A stretch of DNA of 50,584 bases from Prevotella sp. CAG:485 (GTDB lineage Bacteria; Bacteroidota; Bacteroidia; Bacteroidales; Muribaculaceae): positions 22,202 through 72,785 of the forward strand of contig FR897862.1 of the NCBI GenBank assembly GCA_000437495.1. The letters run 5' to 3'. This document shows, in pieces, positions 9,396-18,221 of the stretch (position 1 is the first letter of the stretch; every line of letters starts with the position of its first letter). Position numbers and translations under genes: made by a program. The notes under the pieces were generated by a model. The model did not search any database. It saw only the letters and a list, made by a program, of their open reading frames with translations, and was not told where the DNA came from.

Positions 9396-9797
9396 ATGAA
9401 CCCCGCCTCGCCGCAGAATCAGGAATATGGCCGCATGGCCGAGCAGGCCGCCGCCGACTATCTCGTCAGCAAGGGCTTCGTCATACGCCACCGCAACTGG
9501 TCGCCGCCATCGGGACACGTGGAGATTGACATAGTGGCGCAGCGGGGCACCCTCTTTGCCTTTGTGGAGGTGAAAGCGCGCAGCGGCACCTTCACCGACC
9601 CCATGGCCGCCGTCAGTCCGCGAAAGATTACCCTTCTAACACGCGCCGCCAACGCATATCTGCACACCCTGCAGGGACCGGAAGCCGACATGGCCGAGGC
9701 GCGCTTCGACGTCATCGCCGTGAGCGGCAACGCACCCCTGTGGAACATAGAGCATATCCCCGACGCCTTCGTGCCCCCCATCTTCACAGTGCATTAG
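9396..9797 (+). CDS. yraN: UPF0102 family endonuclease-like protein YraN
   Basis: The 133-residue length is typical of UPF0102. The family fold is PD-(D/E)XK-like. The N-terminal segment EYGRMAEQAAADYLVSKGF contains the conserved Glu, and VEIDIVAQRG...FVEVKAR near residues 45-65 gives the D and ExK residues. The cellular role of the family is not settled, though it is often linked to DNA processing. It follows mfd by 17 bp and probably shares its transcript. The stop at 9795-9797 is followed by a promoter for the next gene. Confidence 0.92.
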   Translation: MNPASPQNQEYGRMAEQAAADYLVSKGFVIRHRNWSPPSGHVEIDIVAQRGTLFAFVEVKARSGTFTDPMAAVSPRKITLLTRAANAYLHTLQGPEADMAEARFDVIAVSGNAPLWNIEHIPDAFVPPIFTVH

Positions 9798-9819
9798 CCG
9801 CCGCTCTCCTCTTGCAGGC

Positions 9820-9850
9820 TTGGCTCTTTAAAAGATTTGTGTTAACTTTG
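9820..9850 (+). promoter_or_regulatory. Promoter of the 9879 membrane protein gene
   Basis: TTG at 9820-9822, a 20-bp spacer, then TAACTTTG at 9843-9850. The start codon at 9879 is 28 bp downstream, giving a short leader of about 20 nt. Confidence 0.7.
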
Positions 9851-9878
9851 TGCCAAATCTGTAATTACATCACAAATC

Positions 9879-11330
9879 ATGAAAAATATCTGCGCGCTTA
9901 TAGCTGTATTAGCCCTATTTATACCGCTTGCCACAGTCCGGGCCGTTACTCCCGACGAGCTGGAACAGGCTCAGACCTACGCCGCCCTGGTGTATCTGCG
10001 CAACGCCAACGCCGGCTCCGATTACATCGACGACATCAACGTGTCGACCCGTGCGGCCATCAAAGGCAAGCTCCGCAACGACAAAGACAAAGAGAATCTG
10101 CAGCTCTTCAACCGCAAACTCCCCTCGGCTTCCGGCTACGAGGCATGGGGCAAGGATGAGCTTGTGGCCTACGCCGCCAAAGCCGTTGTGGCTCCCGGCA
10201 ACTATTCCTCCACAGGCTTTGCCCAGAGCCAGGTGCGCAAGCGCGTAAAAGGCATGAAGCTGAAAACGCCCGCAGAGGCCGAACCCACCGAGGAAACCAC
10301 CGAGGAGACCGCCGAAGAACCGGCTCCCGACACGGTGAACACCAACACTCTGCCCAACGCCATGATGACGCAGCAGGCTCAGGCCGACTCGTCGCTGCAG
10401 GTGGCCGAAGACTCCATAATGCAGCAGGAAGCCGCCGCCGAGGGCGAGAACACAGGTTCCTCAACGGTGTATATCGTCATCCTCTGCATCCTCGTGGTGC
10501 TGGTGGTTGTGCTGGTCATCTACGCAGCCCGCTATTTCAAGCGTCAGGACGCCGAGAAGAACCGTCGCCGCGACGATGACGACGATGAGGAAGAGCGCCG
10601 CGACGACCGCAGCGATGAGCGCCGCGACGACCGCCGCACACGCCGGCACTCCGACCGCCATGCCGACGACAACGCCCCCGAAGCCGACGAGTCGCAGCGC
10701 ATCATAGAGAGCCTCCGCGCCGAGAACGTGGAGCTGCGCCGCGCCTGCGAGGAGTATAAATATCATCTCAACTACCTGCGTCAGGAAAAGGAGAAAGCCG
10801 ACGCCGACCGCCTCAGCAACCGCGCCCGCGAAGCCGCCGACACCACTCATGCCGAGCCGCGTGTTGAGCCCCGTGCCGAACTGCGTGTGGAAGACCGCAC
10901 CCCGGCGCCCACCATCAACGACCGTTACGCCGACTCGCGCGCCACGCAGACAAACCCCGTGGCTGCCGCAGCCCCCACAACAGTCTCCGGCCGCGTATCG
11001 GCATCCGCCAAGGGCAGCCGCGTGATATATCTGGGTCGCGCCAACCGCGAAGGTATGTTCGTGCGTGCCGAGCGCAGCCTCAACCCGCAGCACTCCGTCT
11101 TCCGCCTTGAAACCTCCGACAACGTGTCGGGCATCTACACCGTGGTGGAAGACCCCGAGGTGGAAGCGCGCATCCTCGCCAACCCTGACCTGCTCTTGGC
11201 CGGCAGCTGCGAGCTCGAAGACCCCGACACCTACGGCAAAGAGGCCGTGGCAACAGAGAACCCCGGCACCGCAATCTTTGAAGGGGGCCGCTGGAGGGTC
11301 CTCCGCCCCGCCCTCGTCCGCTTCGTCTGA
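9879..11330 (+). CDS. Conserved Bacteroidales membrane protein of unknown function
   Basis: The protein has 483 residues. Residues 1-22 form a signal peptide ending VRA. A soluble region of about 100 residues follows, with the alternating TPDELEQAQTYAALVYLRN start. An acidic Thr/Glu-rich linker (about residues 125-150) leads to one strong membrane helix at about residues 192-216. After it comes a highly charged R/D/E segment (DDDDDEEERRDDRSDERRDD) that is cytoplasmic or coiled. A Leu-rich coiled coil follows near residues 265-310. The last 110 residues form a compact domain beginning SRVIYLGRANREGMFVRAE. This architecture and C-terminal domain recall a Bacteroidales family known to me only as hypothetical. 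No catalytic motif is visible. It has its own promoter and an intrinsic terminator, so it looks monocistronic. Confidence 0.85.
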   Translation: MKNICALIAVLALFIPLATVRAVTPDELEQAQTYAALVYLRNANAGSDYIDDINVSTRAAIKGKLRNDKDKENLQLFNRKLPSASGYEAWGKDELVAYAAKAVVAPGNYSSTGFAQSQVRKRVKGMKLKTPAEAEPTEETTEETAEEPAPDTVNTNTLPNAMMTQQAQADSSLQVAEDSIMQQEAAAEGENTGSSTVYIVILCILVVLVVVLVIYAARYFKRQDAEKNRRRDDDDDEEERRDDRSDERRDDRRTRRHSDRHADDNAPEADESQRIIESLRAENVELRRACEEYKYHLNYLRQEKEKADADRLSNRAREAADTTHAEPRVEPRAELRVEDRTPAPTINDRYADSRATQTNPVAAAAPTTVSGRVSASAKGSRVIYLGRANREGMFVRAERSLNPQHSVFRLETSDNVSGIYTVVEDPEVEARILANPDLLLAGSCELEDPDTYGKEAVATENPGTAIFEGGRWRVLRPALVRFV

Positions 11331-11343
11331 CAAACACAGAAAA

Positions 11344-11383
11344 GGCCCGGTGTCTCCTCAGGGGCGCCGGCCTCTTCTTTTTT
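11344..11383 (+). terminator. Intrinsic terminator after the 11330 gene
   Basis: AGGCCCGGTG pairs with CGCCGGCCT (one bulged C) around the loop TCTCCTCAGGGG, followed by a run of T with one C. It sits 14 bp after the stop at 11330. Confidence 0.65.
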
Positions 11384-11459
11384 AACAGCCCGAAAATTCG
11401 GCGTCCATACCCTGAAAAATCTCTCTTCTCATACCCCTGAATCTAACCTTACTTCCAAT

Positions 11460-14400
11460 ATGAAAAAAATCCTTCTGACGGCCGCCATGGCCATGGTCTG
11501 TGCCGCGTCGCAGGCAGCCTCTGACGGGGCTCCTCTGTGGCTGCGCAACACGGCCATAAGTCCCGACGGCAACACCATCGCCTTCACCTTCCGCGGCGAT
11601 ATCTACACCGTGCCCTACACCGGCGGGCAGGCCACACGTCTCACCACCGTCGACGCCTACGACAGCAGCCCCGTATGGAGCCCCGACGGCAAGCAGATAG
11701 CCTTCTCGTCGAACCGCAACGGCTCCACCGACATCTTCATCGTTGACGCCAACGGCGGTCAGCCGCGCCGTCTCACCACCCACAGCGGCTCTGAGACCCC
11801 CTTAGCCTTCGCCGGCGACAAAATCATCTTCACAGGCAACATCATGCCCTCGCAGAAGGCCATCAACGGCTACGTCTTCCCGCAGCTCTACACCGTGCCC
11901 GTAAGCGGAGGCCGCCCGGAACTCCTCCTCAGCCTCCCCGCCATCTCCCTCTCGGTGGATAACAACGGACGCATCCTCTACACCGACAAAAAGGGCTACG
12001 AAGACAAATTCCGCAAGCATGAACAGTCGTCGGGCACCAGCGACGTCTGGCTCGTGGAAGGCGCCCTGAGCGGCAAACCCGTGTTCCGCCAGCTCACTCA
12101 CACCCCCTATCACAGCGTCAACCCGCAGTGGGGCGGCGGCAACAGCTTCTACTATGTGAGCGAGGCCGACTCCACCCTCAACGTATATGCCGCCTCTCTC
12201 GACGGCACTACTCCCCGTCAGCTCACCCACTTCACCAAGCACCCGGTGCGCACCCTCAGCGTGGCGCAGAACGGCAACATGGCCTTCAGCCAGAACGGCG
12301 AAATATACACCATGACGGCCGGCTCGGAGCCGGTGAAGCTCCCCGTAACTATCGTTGCCGACAATGGCGAGCAGACCGAGAAACCTGTGGCCTACACGCG
12401 CACCTCGCGCATGGCTCTCGCCCCCGCCGGCGATGAGGTGGCTCTTGTGGTGCGCGGCGACATCTTCACCACTCCCGCCGACTATTCCACCACGCGCCGC
12501 ATCACCGCCACTCCCGGACAGGAACGCACCGTCAGCTTCAGCCCCGACGGCCGCTTCATGGTCTATGACTCCGAACGCGACGGCCGCTGGCAGCTCTACA
12601 AGGCTGAAATTGGCAAGAAGGACCCCTCGTTCACTTACGCCGAGACTATCACCGAGACGCCGCTCAACACCGGCGAAGGCGACGCTTTCCAGCCCGTCAT
12701 CAGCCCCGACGGCAAGAAGGTGGCTTTCCTGCGCAACCGCACCACGCTCTGTGTCCTCGACCTGCAATCAGGCAAGACAACGGTGGTGATGCCGGGTCAG
12801 TACGCCTATTCATACACCGACGGCGACCTGAGCTATTCATGGCACCCCGACAGCGAATGGATTCTCTTCAACGGATACATCGGCAAGGGTGGCTGGAACA
12901 ACTCTGACGTGGCCGCTATCTCGGCCGACGGCAAAGAGATTGTCAACCTCACCGAGTCGGGCTACTCCGACGGCAACGCCCGCTGGACGCCCGACGGCCG
13001 CGGCGTGCTCTACGAATCAGACCGCAACGGCTACCGCTCGCACGGCTCCTGGGGCTCGCAGACCGACGTCTTCGTGATGTGGCTCGACCCCGACGCCTAC
13101 GAGAAGTTCAACCGCTCGAAGGAGGACATAGCCCTCGACGAGACCATGGAGAAAATGGCCAAGAAGGAGGCTAAAGCCAACGATAAGAAGGATTCCAAAG
13201 GCAAAGGTAAGAAAGCCAAGGCTGAGGCCAAAAAGGAGGCTAAAAAGGCTCCTCTGGACTTCGCCAACCGCCACGACCGCCGGCAGCTCCTCACTCCCAA
13301 TTCTTCCTCTTTAGGCGACTTCTGGCTCAACCCCAAGGGCGACAAGCTCTATTATGTAACGTCGTTTGATGACGACGGCGACCTCTGGGTAATGGACCTC
13401 AAGGAGCAGAAGCCGAAGATGCTCAAGAAGGGCTGGGGTTACGGACGTCTCCTCCCCGACAGTGCCTCGAAGAAGCTCTACACGGTGGCCAACGGCGCCA
13501 TCAAGAGCTATGACCTGGGCTCGGGTGATGTGAAATCCATCGACTTCCGCGCCAAATCGTCGCTCAACGCTCCGGCAGAACGCGAATATATGTTCGACCA
13601 CATGAAGAGTCTGGTGCAGAACAAGTTCTACGACAAGAATATCCACGGCATCGACTGGAACGGCTACACGGAGGAATATGGCCGCTTCCTGCCCTATATC
13701 AACAACCGTTACGACTTTGCCGAGCTGCTCAGCGAGGTTCTGGGCGAGCTCAACGCCAGCCACACGGGCGGCCGCGCCTACGGCTCTTCGTCGCCGCTCA
13801 CCGCCACTGCCTATCTCGGCGCCTTCTTCGACCCCGAATACCGTGGCGACGGCCTGCGCATCAGCGAGGTGATTGCACGCGGTCCTCTCTTCAACAAGAA
13901 GGAGATTGTGCCCGGCACCATCATCACAGCCATCGACGGTCAGCCCGTGAAAGCCGGTGAGGATTACTTCCCTCTGTTGGCCGGCAAGGCTGGCTCCAAG
14001 ACGCGCCTCAGCGTTACGCTCCCCTCGGGCGAGCAGAAGACCATTACGGTGAAACCCATCAGCCAGGGCGCCAACAACGCTCTGCTGCGTGACCGCTGGG
14101 TGGCCCGCAACCAGGCCATCGTCGACAGCCTCTCGGGAGGCCGTATCGGCTACGTCAGCATCCAGGGCATGGACTCGCCCTCGTTCCGCGAGGTCTATGA
14201 ACAGGCGCTGGGCAAGTACCGCAACTGCGACGCCCTTATCGTCGACACGCGCTATAACGGCGGCGGTTGGCTCCATAACGACGTGGCGCTGCTCCTCTCC
14301 GGCAAGAAGTATGTAGACTACTCGCCGCGCGGCCAGTACATCGGCTCAGACCCCTTCTCGCAGTGGACCAAACCCAGCGTGATGCTTATCAACGAGTGCA

Positions 14401-14687
14401 ACTACTCCGACGCGCACGGCACTCCCTACACCTACAAGACCCTGGGCATCGGCAAGCTCGTGGGCGCTCCCGTGCCGGGTACCATGACGGCTGTGTGGTG
14501 GGAGACGCAGGTCGACCCGAGCATCATCTTCGGCGTGCCTCAGGTCACCAGCCTCGACCGCAACGGCAAACCCCTTGAGAACCAGCAGCTGAACCCCGAC
14601 ATCCTCATCTACAATCAGCCTGCCGACGTGCTCAACGGCATCGACGCCCAGCTCGCCGCCGCCGTAAAAGCCCTGCTGCAGAAATAA
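11460..14687 (+). CDS. Tricorn-like protease: beta-propeller, PDZ and S41 domains
   Basis: The protein has 1075 residues with a signal peptide (residues 1-20, ending AASQA). The N-terminal half is a WD40-like/PD40 propeller with repeated SPDG motifs (ISPDGNTIAF, WSPDGKQIAF, FSPDGRFMVY, ISPDGKKVAF). A Lys/Ala-rich linker at about residues 565-600 separates a second propeller fragment (WLNPKGDKLYYVTSF). PDZ-like (LRISEVIARGPL ... IVPGTIITAIDG) and S41 protease regions follow. The S41 part shows VDTRYNGGGW and LINECNYSDAHG, in which Ser983 is the likely nucleophile by comparison with archaeal tricorn (Ser965). Bacterial relatives with signal peptides are probably periplasmic peptidases acting on small peptides, and the substrate is unknown. 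It has a terminator at 14711-14746. The gene appears intact. Confidence 0.92.
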   Translation: MKKILLTAAMAMVCAASQAASDGAPLWLRNTAISPDGNTIAFTFRGDIYTVPYTGGQATRLTTVDAYDSSPVWSPDGKQIAFSSNRNGSTDIFIVDANGGQPRRLTTHSGSETPLAFAGDKIIFTGNIMPSQKAINGYVFPQLYTVPVSGGRPELLLSLPAISLSVDNNGRILYTDKKGYEDKFRKHEQSSGTSDVWLVEGALSGKPVFRQLTHTPYHSVNPQWGGGNSFYYVSEADSTLNVYAASLDGTTPRQLTHFTKHPVRTLSVAQNGNMAFSQNGEIYTMTAGSEPVKLPVTIVADNGEQTEKPVAYTRTSRMALAPAGDEVALVVRGDIFTTPADYSTTRRITATPGQERTVSFSPDGRFMVYDSERDGRWQLYKAEIGKKDPSFTYAETITETPLNTGEGDAFQPVISPDGKKVAFLRNRTTLCVLDLQSGKTTVVMPGQYAYSYTDGDLSYSWHPDSEWILFNGYIGKGGWNNSDVAAISADGKEIVNLTESGYSDGNARWTPDGRGVLYESDRNGYRSHGSWGSQTDVFVMWLDPDAYEKFNRSKEDIALDETMEKMAKKEAKANDKKDSKGKGKKAKAEAKKEAKKAPLDFANRHDRRQLLTPNSSSLGDFWLNPKGDKLYYVTSFDDDGDLWVMDLKEQKPKMLKKGWGYGRLLPDSASKKLYTVANGAIKSYDLGSGDVKSIDFRAKSSLNAPAEREYMFDHMKSLVQNKFYDKNIHGIDWNGYTEEYGRFLPYINNRYDFAELLSEVLGELNASHTGGRAYGSSSPLTATAYLGAFFDPEYRGDGLRISEVIARGPLFNKKEIVPGTIITAIDGQPVKAGEDYFPLLAGKAGSKTRLSVTLPSGEQKTITVKPISQGANNALLRDRWVARNQAIVDSLSGGRIGYVSIQGMDSPSFREVYEQALGKYRNCDALIVDTRYNGGGWLHNDVALLLSGKKYVDYSPRGQYIGSDPFSQWTKPSVMLINECNYSDAHGTPYTYKTLGIGKLVGAPVPGTMTAVWWETQVDPSIIFGVPQVTSLDRNGKPLENQQLNPDILIYNQPADVLNGIDAQLAAAVKALLQK

Positions 14688-14710
14688 CCTGCCGCCTTGT
14701 TGCTGCAAAG

Positions 14711-14746
14711 CAAAAGCTACCCGCGGAGGCGGGTAGCTTTTTTGCT
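14711..14746 (+). terminator. Strong intrinsic terminator after the tricorn-like gene
   Basis: AAAAGCTACCCGC (14713-14725) pairs perfectly with GCGGGTAGCTTTT (14730-14742) around a GGAG loop. A T-run follows. The A-tract before the stem could also let it work on the minus strand. Confidence 0.9.
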
Positions 14747-14766
14747 TAGCAGCAGCCTGAGAGCTT

Positions 14767-14808
14767 TTATGTTACTTATGTAATTTATGTTACTTATGTA
14801 ACATAAAT
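14767..14808. repeat. 9-bp array, TTATGT family, with hairpin
   Basis: Four units: TTATGTTAC, TTATGTAAT, TTATGTTAC, TTATGTAAC (14767-14802). ATTTATGTTAC at 14783-14793 pairs with GTAACATAAAT at 14798-14808 around TTAT, an 11-bp stem. It lies between convergent genes, so it may help terminate transcripts in both directions. Confidence 0.8.
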
Positions 14809-14833
14809 CACATCAATTCAGCCTTAGCTGCTC

Positions 14834-16381
14834 TCACCCCATAAAGCTGCGCAGATACTCCGCCATGGGCGTGGAGTCGTCGTCGCGCATCAGCTTCTTG
14901 TGCAGCCGGTAGCGCGCCGATTCCACCGTGCGCTGCGAACGGCACAGCAGTGAGGCTATCTCCTTAGAGGATATGTTCATCACAATAAACGCCGCCATCT
15001 TCAGGTCGCCCTGCGTAAGTCCCGGATGACGCTTGCTCAGGTTGCTGAAGAAGATGGGGTGCACCTTCTCGAAATGGGCGCGGAATATCTCCCAGTTGCG
15101 GTCAGAGACGGGCACCGACTTCAGCAGGTTGCGTATGCCGTTGATTTTCTCGCGCGAGGAGGTGGACGGCGCCTCCGCTATCTCCCTCACTGACGCTAAC
15201 ATACTGTCAGCCTCCCCCTTCTTCATGCTTATCGACACTATGCGGCGGTTGGCCTCGTCAAGCTCCTTCTGAGTTGCCGATTCGCAGCGGCAATGCTCCA
15301 TCTCCACGTCGCCGAACTGCCTCAGCCGACTGCTCTGTCGCCGCCGCTCGTTCTTGCGCCGTATGGCCACCCCGCACCATATTCCCTCTATAAGAATCAG
15401 CGCAAGAGCCACCGCCGTAATCCACCAGTTTATCCCGCTGCCGCCCGCCGAAGGCTGACGCTTCTCAATCTCCGCCAGACGCGTCTCAAAAGTCTGCGTT
15501 ACGTCCGACAGGTCGATGTGTTTCTCGTTGCGCAGCGAGTCGAGCGTGTTGACCGACAGCAGCAGCTTTTCAAAAGCCTCCTCGTGGCGTCCCTGACCGT
15601 GAAGAGCCCTGCCAAGCACCTCATAAAGTACGCCGCGTGTGTTTTTCTGCCCCGTAACGAAGGTGTTGGGAATCTGGTGCAGGCAGATGGTTTCCGACTC
15701 CTCATACCGCTTCTGCTTAAGCAGCAACAGGGCGTAGTTGAACATGGCATTCTCATAATTCACGTTGTAGATAAGCTCCTCGTCCTTCGTCTGCATAATC
15801 TGGCGGTAAATCTCCTCGGCTTTGGCCGGTTCCCCCATGAACTCGAGCAGGTAGGCGAAATTCATGTCGGCCATGAGTTTGGTAACCCCTTTCAGATTCA
15901 TCCGCTGCGCCTTTTTGCACTCGGCCAGCGCCTCGGGATACTGCTTCCGGTCGAGATGGAGCGCGGCCCGGTAGAGCAACATGGTGAGACGCAGGTCCTC
16001 CACCTCTTTGCGCGGAGCATTGTGGCGCAGCAGCAGCGCTTCTATGCGCCCCAGATAATGGCTGCATTTTTCAAAATCCGACACAAGGTCGTAGACGTTG
16101 ATTACCGTTACATAGGCTCGAGCCTCGTAATACCACAGCGAATCGGGCTTGGGTGTGGCCACCAATTTCAGCACCGTATTGAGCGATTTGGCATACTGCG
16201 AGGTGTTTTTATAGCATGTGGCAAGATGATCAAGTGCCCGCAGACGCATATTCAGCGGCAGATTACCTCGGTCGGCGAGCTGTTCGAAGCAAGGAATGGC
16301 TTCGCTGAAGCGTGTGACCTTTACATACAGCTCGCCGCGCTGCAGCAGTTCGGGTCCCGAGGGGGTGATGCCGAGGCGCAT
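14834..16381 (-). pseudogene. TPR-TM-LuxR-type regulator missing its 5' end
   Basis: The coding remnant has about 515 codons. TPR-like helices fill residues 1-330 (GELYVKVTRFSEAIPCFEQL, EEIYRQIMQTKDEE, LGRALHGQGRHEEAFEKLL). One membrane helix (INWWITAVALALILIEGIWC) lies near residue 360. A coiled coil follows, then a C-terminal LuxR-like helix-turn-helix with LTQGDLKMAAFIVMNISSKEIASLL. This is the layout of Bacteroidota TPR/LuxR regulators, which normally begin with a signal peptide. None is present. The reading frame continues upstream of the first plausible Met (16381) only through sequence that is coding for an LRR protein on the opposite strand. The 5' end and promoter were therefore probably lost. 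A translated short form from ATG 16381 cannot be excluded. Confidence 0.75.
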
Positions 16382-17503
16382 GACGGCGAGGCACGCAGTG
16401 TGATGGGCAGCTTGCCGTCGGTCACCCTGCGCGACATTCAGTACGGAGCTTTCTTCAATACCACCAAGCTGCGCACCATCAACGCCAAAAGCCCTGTGGC
16501 TCCCGATATCGAGGCCTCCCCTTTCGCAACCACAGTGCTGTCTGCCTCCACACTCTACTGCCCCGAAGGCACTTGGTTCGACTATCAGTACCACTGGCGC
16601 CGTTTCCAGCGCGTGTATGAATATGGCTGCGGCAATTCGGTAGTTGTAGGCTCGCTCAAGTACATCGTTCTCTCAAACAAAGACAGACTCGTGTCGCTCA
16701 CCGGAAACAAATATACCGGCGATGTGGTGATTCCCGAGTCGGTAACCATCGACGGCAACAGCTACTCGGTGGCCGAGATAGGCTGTTTTGCTTTCGACGG
16801 CAACACTGCCATTACGTCGGTGAGCATCCCGGCCACGGTGAAAGTCATCAACAACTACGCTTTCCGCAAGTCTGCGCTTCCTTCGCTGTCGCTGCCCGCC
16901 GGCCTGCGCATGCTCAAGGAGGGTTGTTTCCAGTATGCGCCCATACCTTCGGTGCAGATTCCCCCGCGCATAGTCCGCATAGAAAACCTTGTGTTCGACA
17001 ACTGCGCCAAGCTGACTGAGTCTGAACTCAACGACAGCGTTACATACCTCGGCAACTCCGCTTTCGCCCACTGCCCGGAGCTGACCACCGTCAACGGCGG
17101 CAAAAACATCGTTACACTGATGGAATCGGTGTTCCTCAACGACGTGAAGCTCAGCCGGATAGAGCTTCCGAATGTGGTTACCATAAAGGGCGCCGCTTTC
17201 CGCCAGACGACCGTGAATTTCAAATTCCCCAAATCGCTGCGTGTCATCGAGCTCCAGGGCTTTATGGAATGTAGCGGCCTTACGGACGTGGTGCTCCCCG
17301 ACACCATGGACCAGCTCGGCACAACGGCCTTTGCCTCATGCCCCAACCTCACCTCTATCAAGTTCCCCAAGGTGGTCAACGACAAAATGGCCGCTGCAAC
17401 AGGCATTCTGCAGAACAATCCCAAACTAACTATAATTTTGGTGCCGGCGAAGGCTTTAGCCTCGAATCCTTCCGGTCAACCCAAAGCCCATGCCCCTACC
17501 TGA
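16382..17503 (+). pseudogene. BspA-like leucine-rich repeat protein remnant, both ends broken
   Basis: The plus frame has LRR_5/BspA-type repeats: SVTLRDIQYGAFFNTTKLRT, IGCFAFDGNTAITSVSIP, YAFRKSALPSLSLPAGL, FAHCPELTTVNGG, FMECSGLTDVVLPDTM. The segment LYCPEGTWFDYQYHWRRF resembles the usual non-LRR linker after a repeat. No signal peptide or repeat start precedes it. The first ATG in frame is 16403, and upstream sequence is antisense to the TPR gene. At the 3' end the last repeat runs into a copy of the dispersed element (17430-17464), which supplies the final codons, and the frame stops at 17503, overlapping the next minus-strand gene by 8 bp. Full-length relatives are secreted surface proteins. 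This copy is probably non-functional. Confidence 0.75.
17430..17464 (+). repeat. Dispersed repeat, copy B (inside the LRR remnant)
   Basis: ATAATTTTGGTGCCGGCGAA followed by GGCTTTAGCCTCG matches copies C and D almost base for base. The left third (GCTTGCAGGTAGCC) is absent, so the copy is 5'-truncated. It is translated as IILVPAKALAS in the remnant. Confidence 0.8.
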
Positions 17504-18221
17504 TCACCGTAATGTGAAAGCACGGCGATTTCACCTCATACTTCACCATGCAGCGCCCCTTGGCGCGCAGGTCGTAGATGGCTTCCGCCAAGGCCAGCCG
17601 GTAGCGCGGGTCATACACCGGCGTCCCGTTGCCGTTTATAAACTTATTGTAGCTGATGTCGAACGTAGTGCCATACTGGTGCGTGGAGCGCTCCGTGGCG
17701 TTGCGGTTCACCCGCCGCAGACTCTTCACCGACGACCGCGTGCGCAGCAGACTCGTAACCTTCAGCCGCAGCTGAGGCAGCCCCCGCCGTGCCAAAGTGT
17801 CGTTGAACGCCTCCCCGATGTCGTTGAGCAGCGTACGCGCCTCAGGCACCAAAAACGGCACCGAGTGCGTCAGCGAGTCCAGCACATACGTCTTGCTGTC
17901 AGTAATCTTCACCACAGGCCGCTTCGACGCGAACACATCAGCAGGTTTGTCGATGGGACTGATGCCCATATACTCCGCGTGAGCCAGGTGCAGATAATTG
18001 CTGTCGTTGAACACCTGGCGCATACGCCTGTCGAGCATAGGCCGCAGCGAGTCCATATCCGGCGGCATACGGTAATCCGCGCTCTTCACACGCTTCTCCA
18101 TACCACTCTTCTCACCGGCCGAAGGCACCTCTTCGTCGCCCCACCATTTGCCGCCGCCGCAGCCCGTAAGCACACAGCACGCAAGAGCCGCAAAAAGAAT
18201 TCTCTTCATATAAGCACTCAT
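17496..18221 (-). CDS. DUF5715-like lipoprotein, M15-peptidase-like
   Basis: The protein has 241 residues. The start ATG at 18221 overlaps the upstream stop as ATGA. The lipobox VLTGC gives a lipidated cysteine at residue 21, so it should be membrane-anchored in the envelope. The C-terminal half carries SVKSLRRVNRNA and STHQYGTTFDISY, resembling the zinc-binding His...Asp region of D-alanyl-D-alanine carboxypeptidase/M15 folds, as in DUF5715. A final His in PCFHITVIR could be the third ligand. Peptidoglycan cleavage is a reasonable guess but not shown. The 4-bp overlap indicates coupled expression with the glycosidase upstream. An internal Met at residue 5 (MKRILFAALACC) would also give a good signal peptide. 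Confidence 0.8.
   Translation of the reverse strand: MSAYMKRILFAALACCVLTGCGGGKWWGDEEVPSAGEKSGMEKRVKSADYRMPPDMDSLRPMLDRRMRQVFNDSNYLHLAHAEYMGISPIDKPADVFASKRPVVKITDSKTYVLDSLTHSVPFLVPEARTLLNDIGEAFNDTLARRGLPQLRLKVTSLLRTRSSVKSLRRVNRNATERSTHQYGTTFDISYNKFINGNGTPVYDPRYRLALAEAIYDLRAKGRCMVKYEVKSPCFHITVIR

Noticed and set aside
15293..16381. Plus-strand extension of the LRR frame upstream of 16382
   Set aside because: This part is antisense to the TPR gene and has no LRR pattern. Only the part after 16382 resembles a protein.
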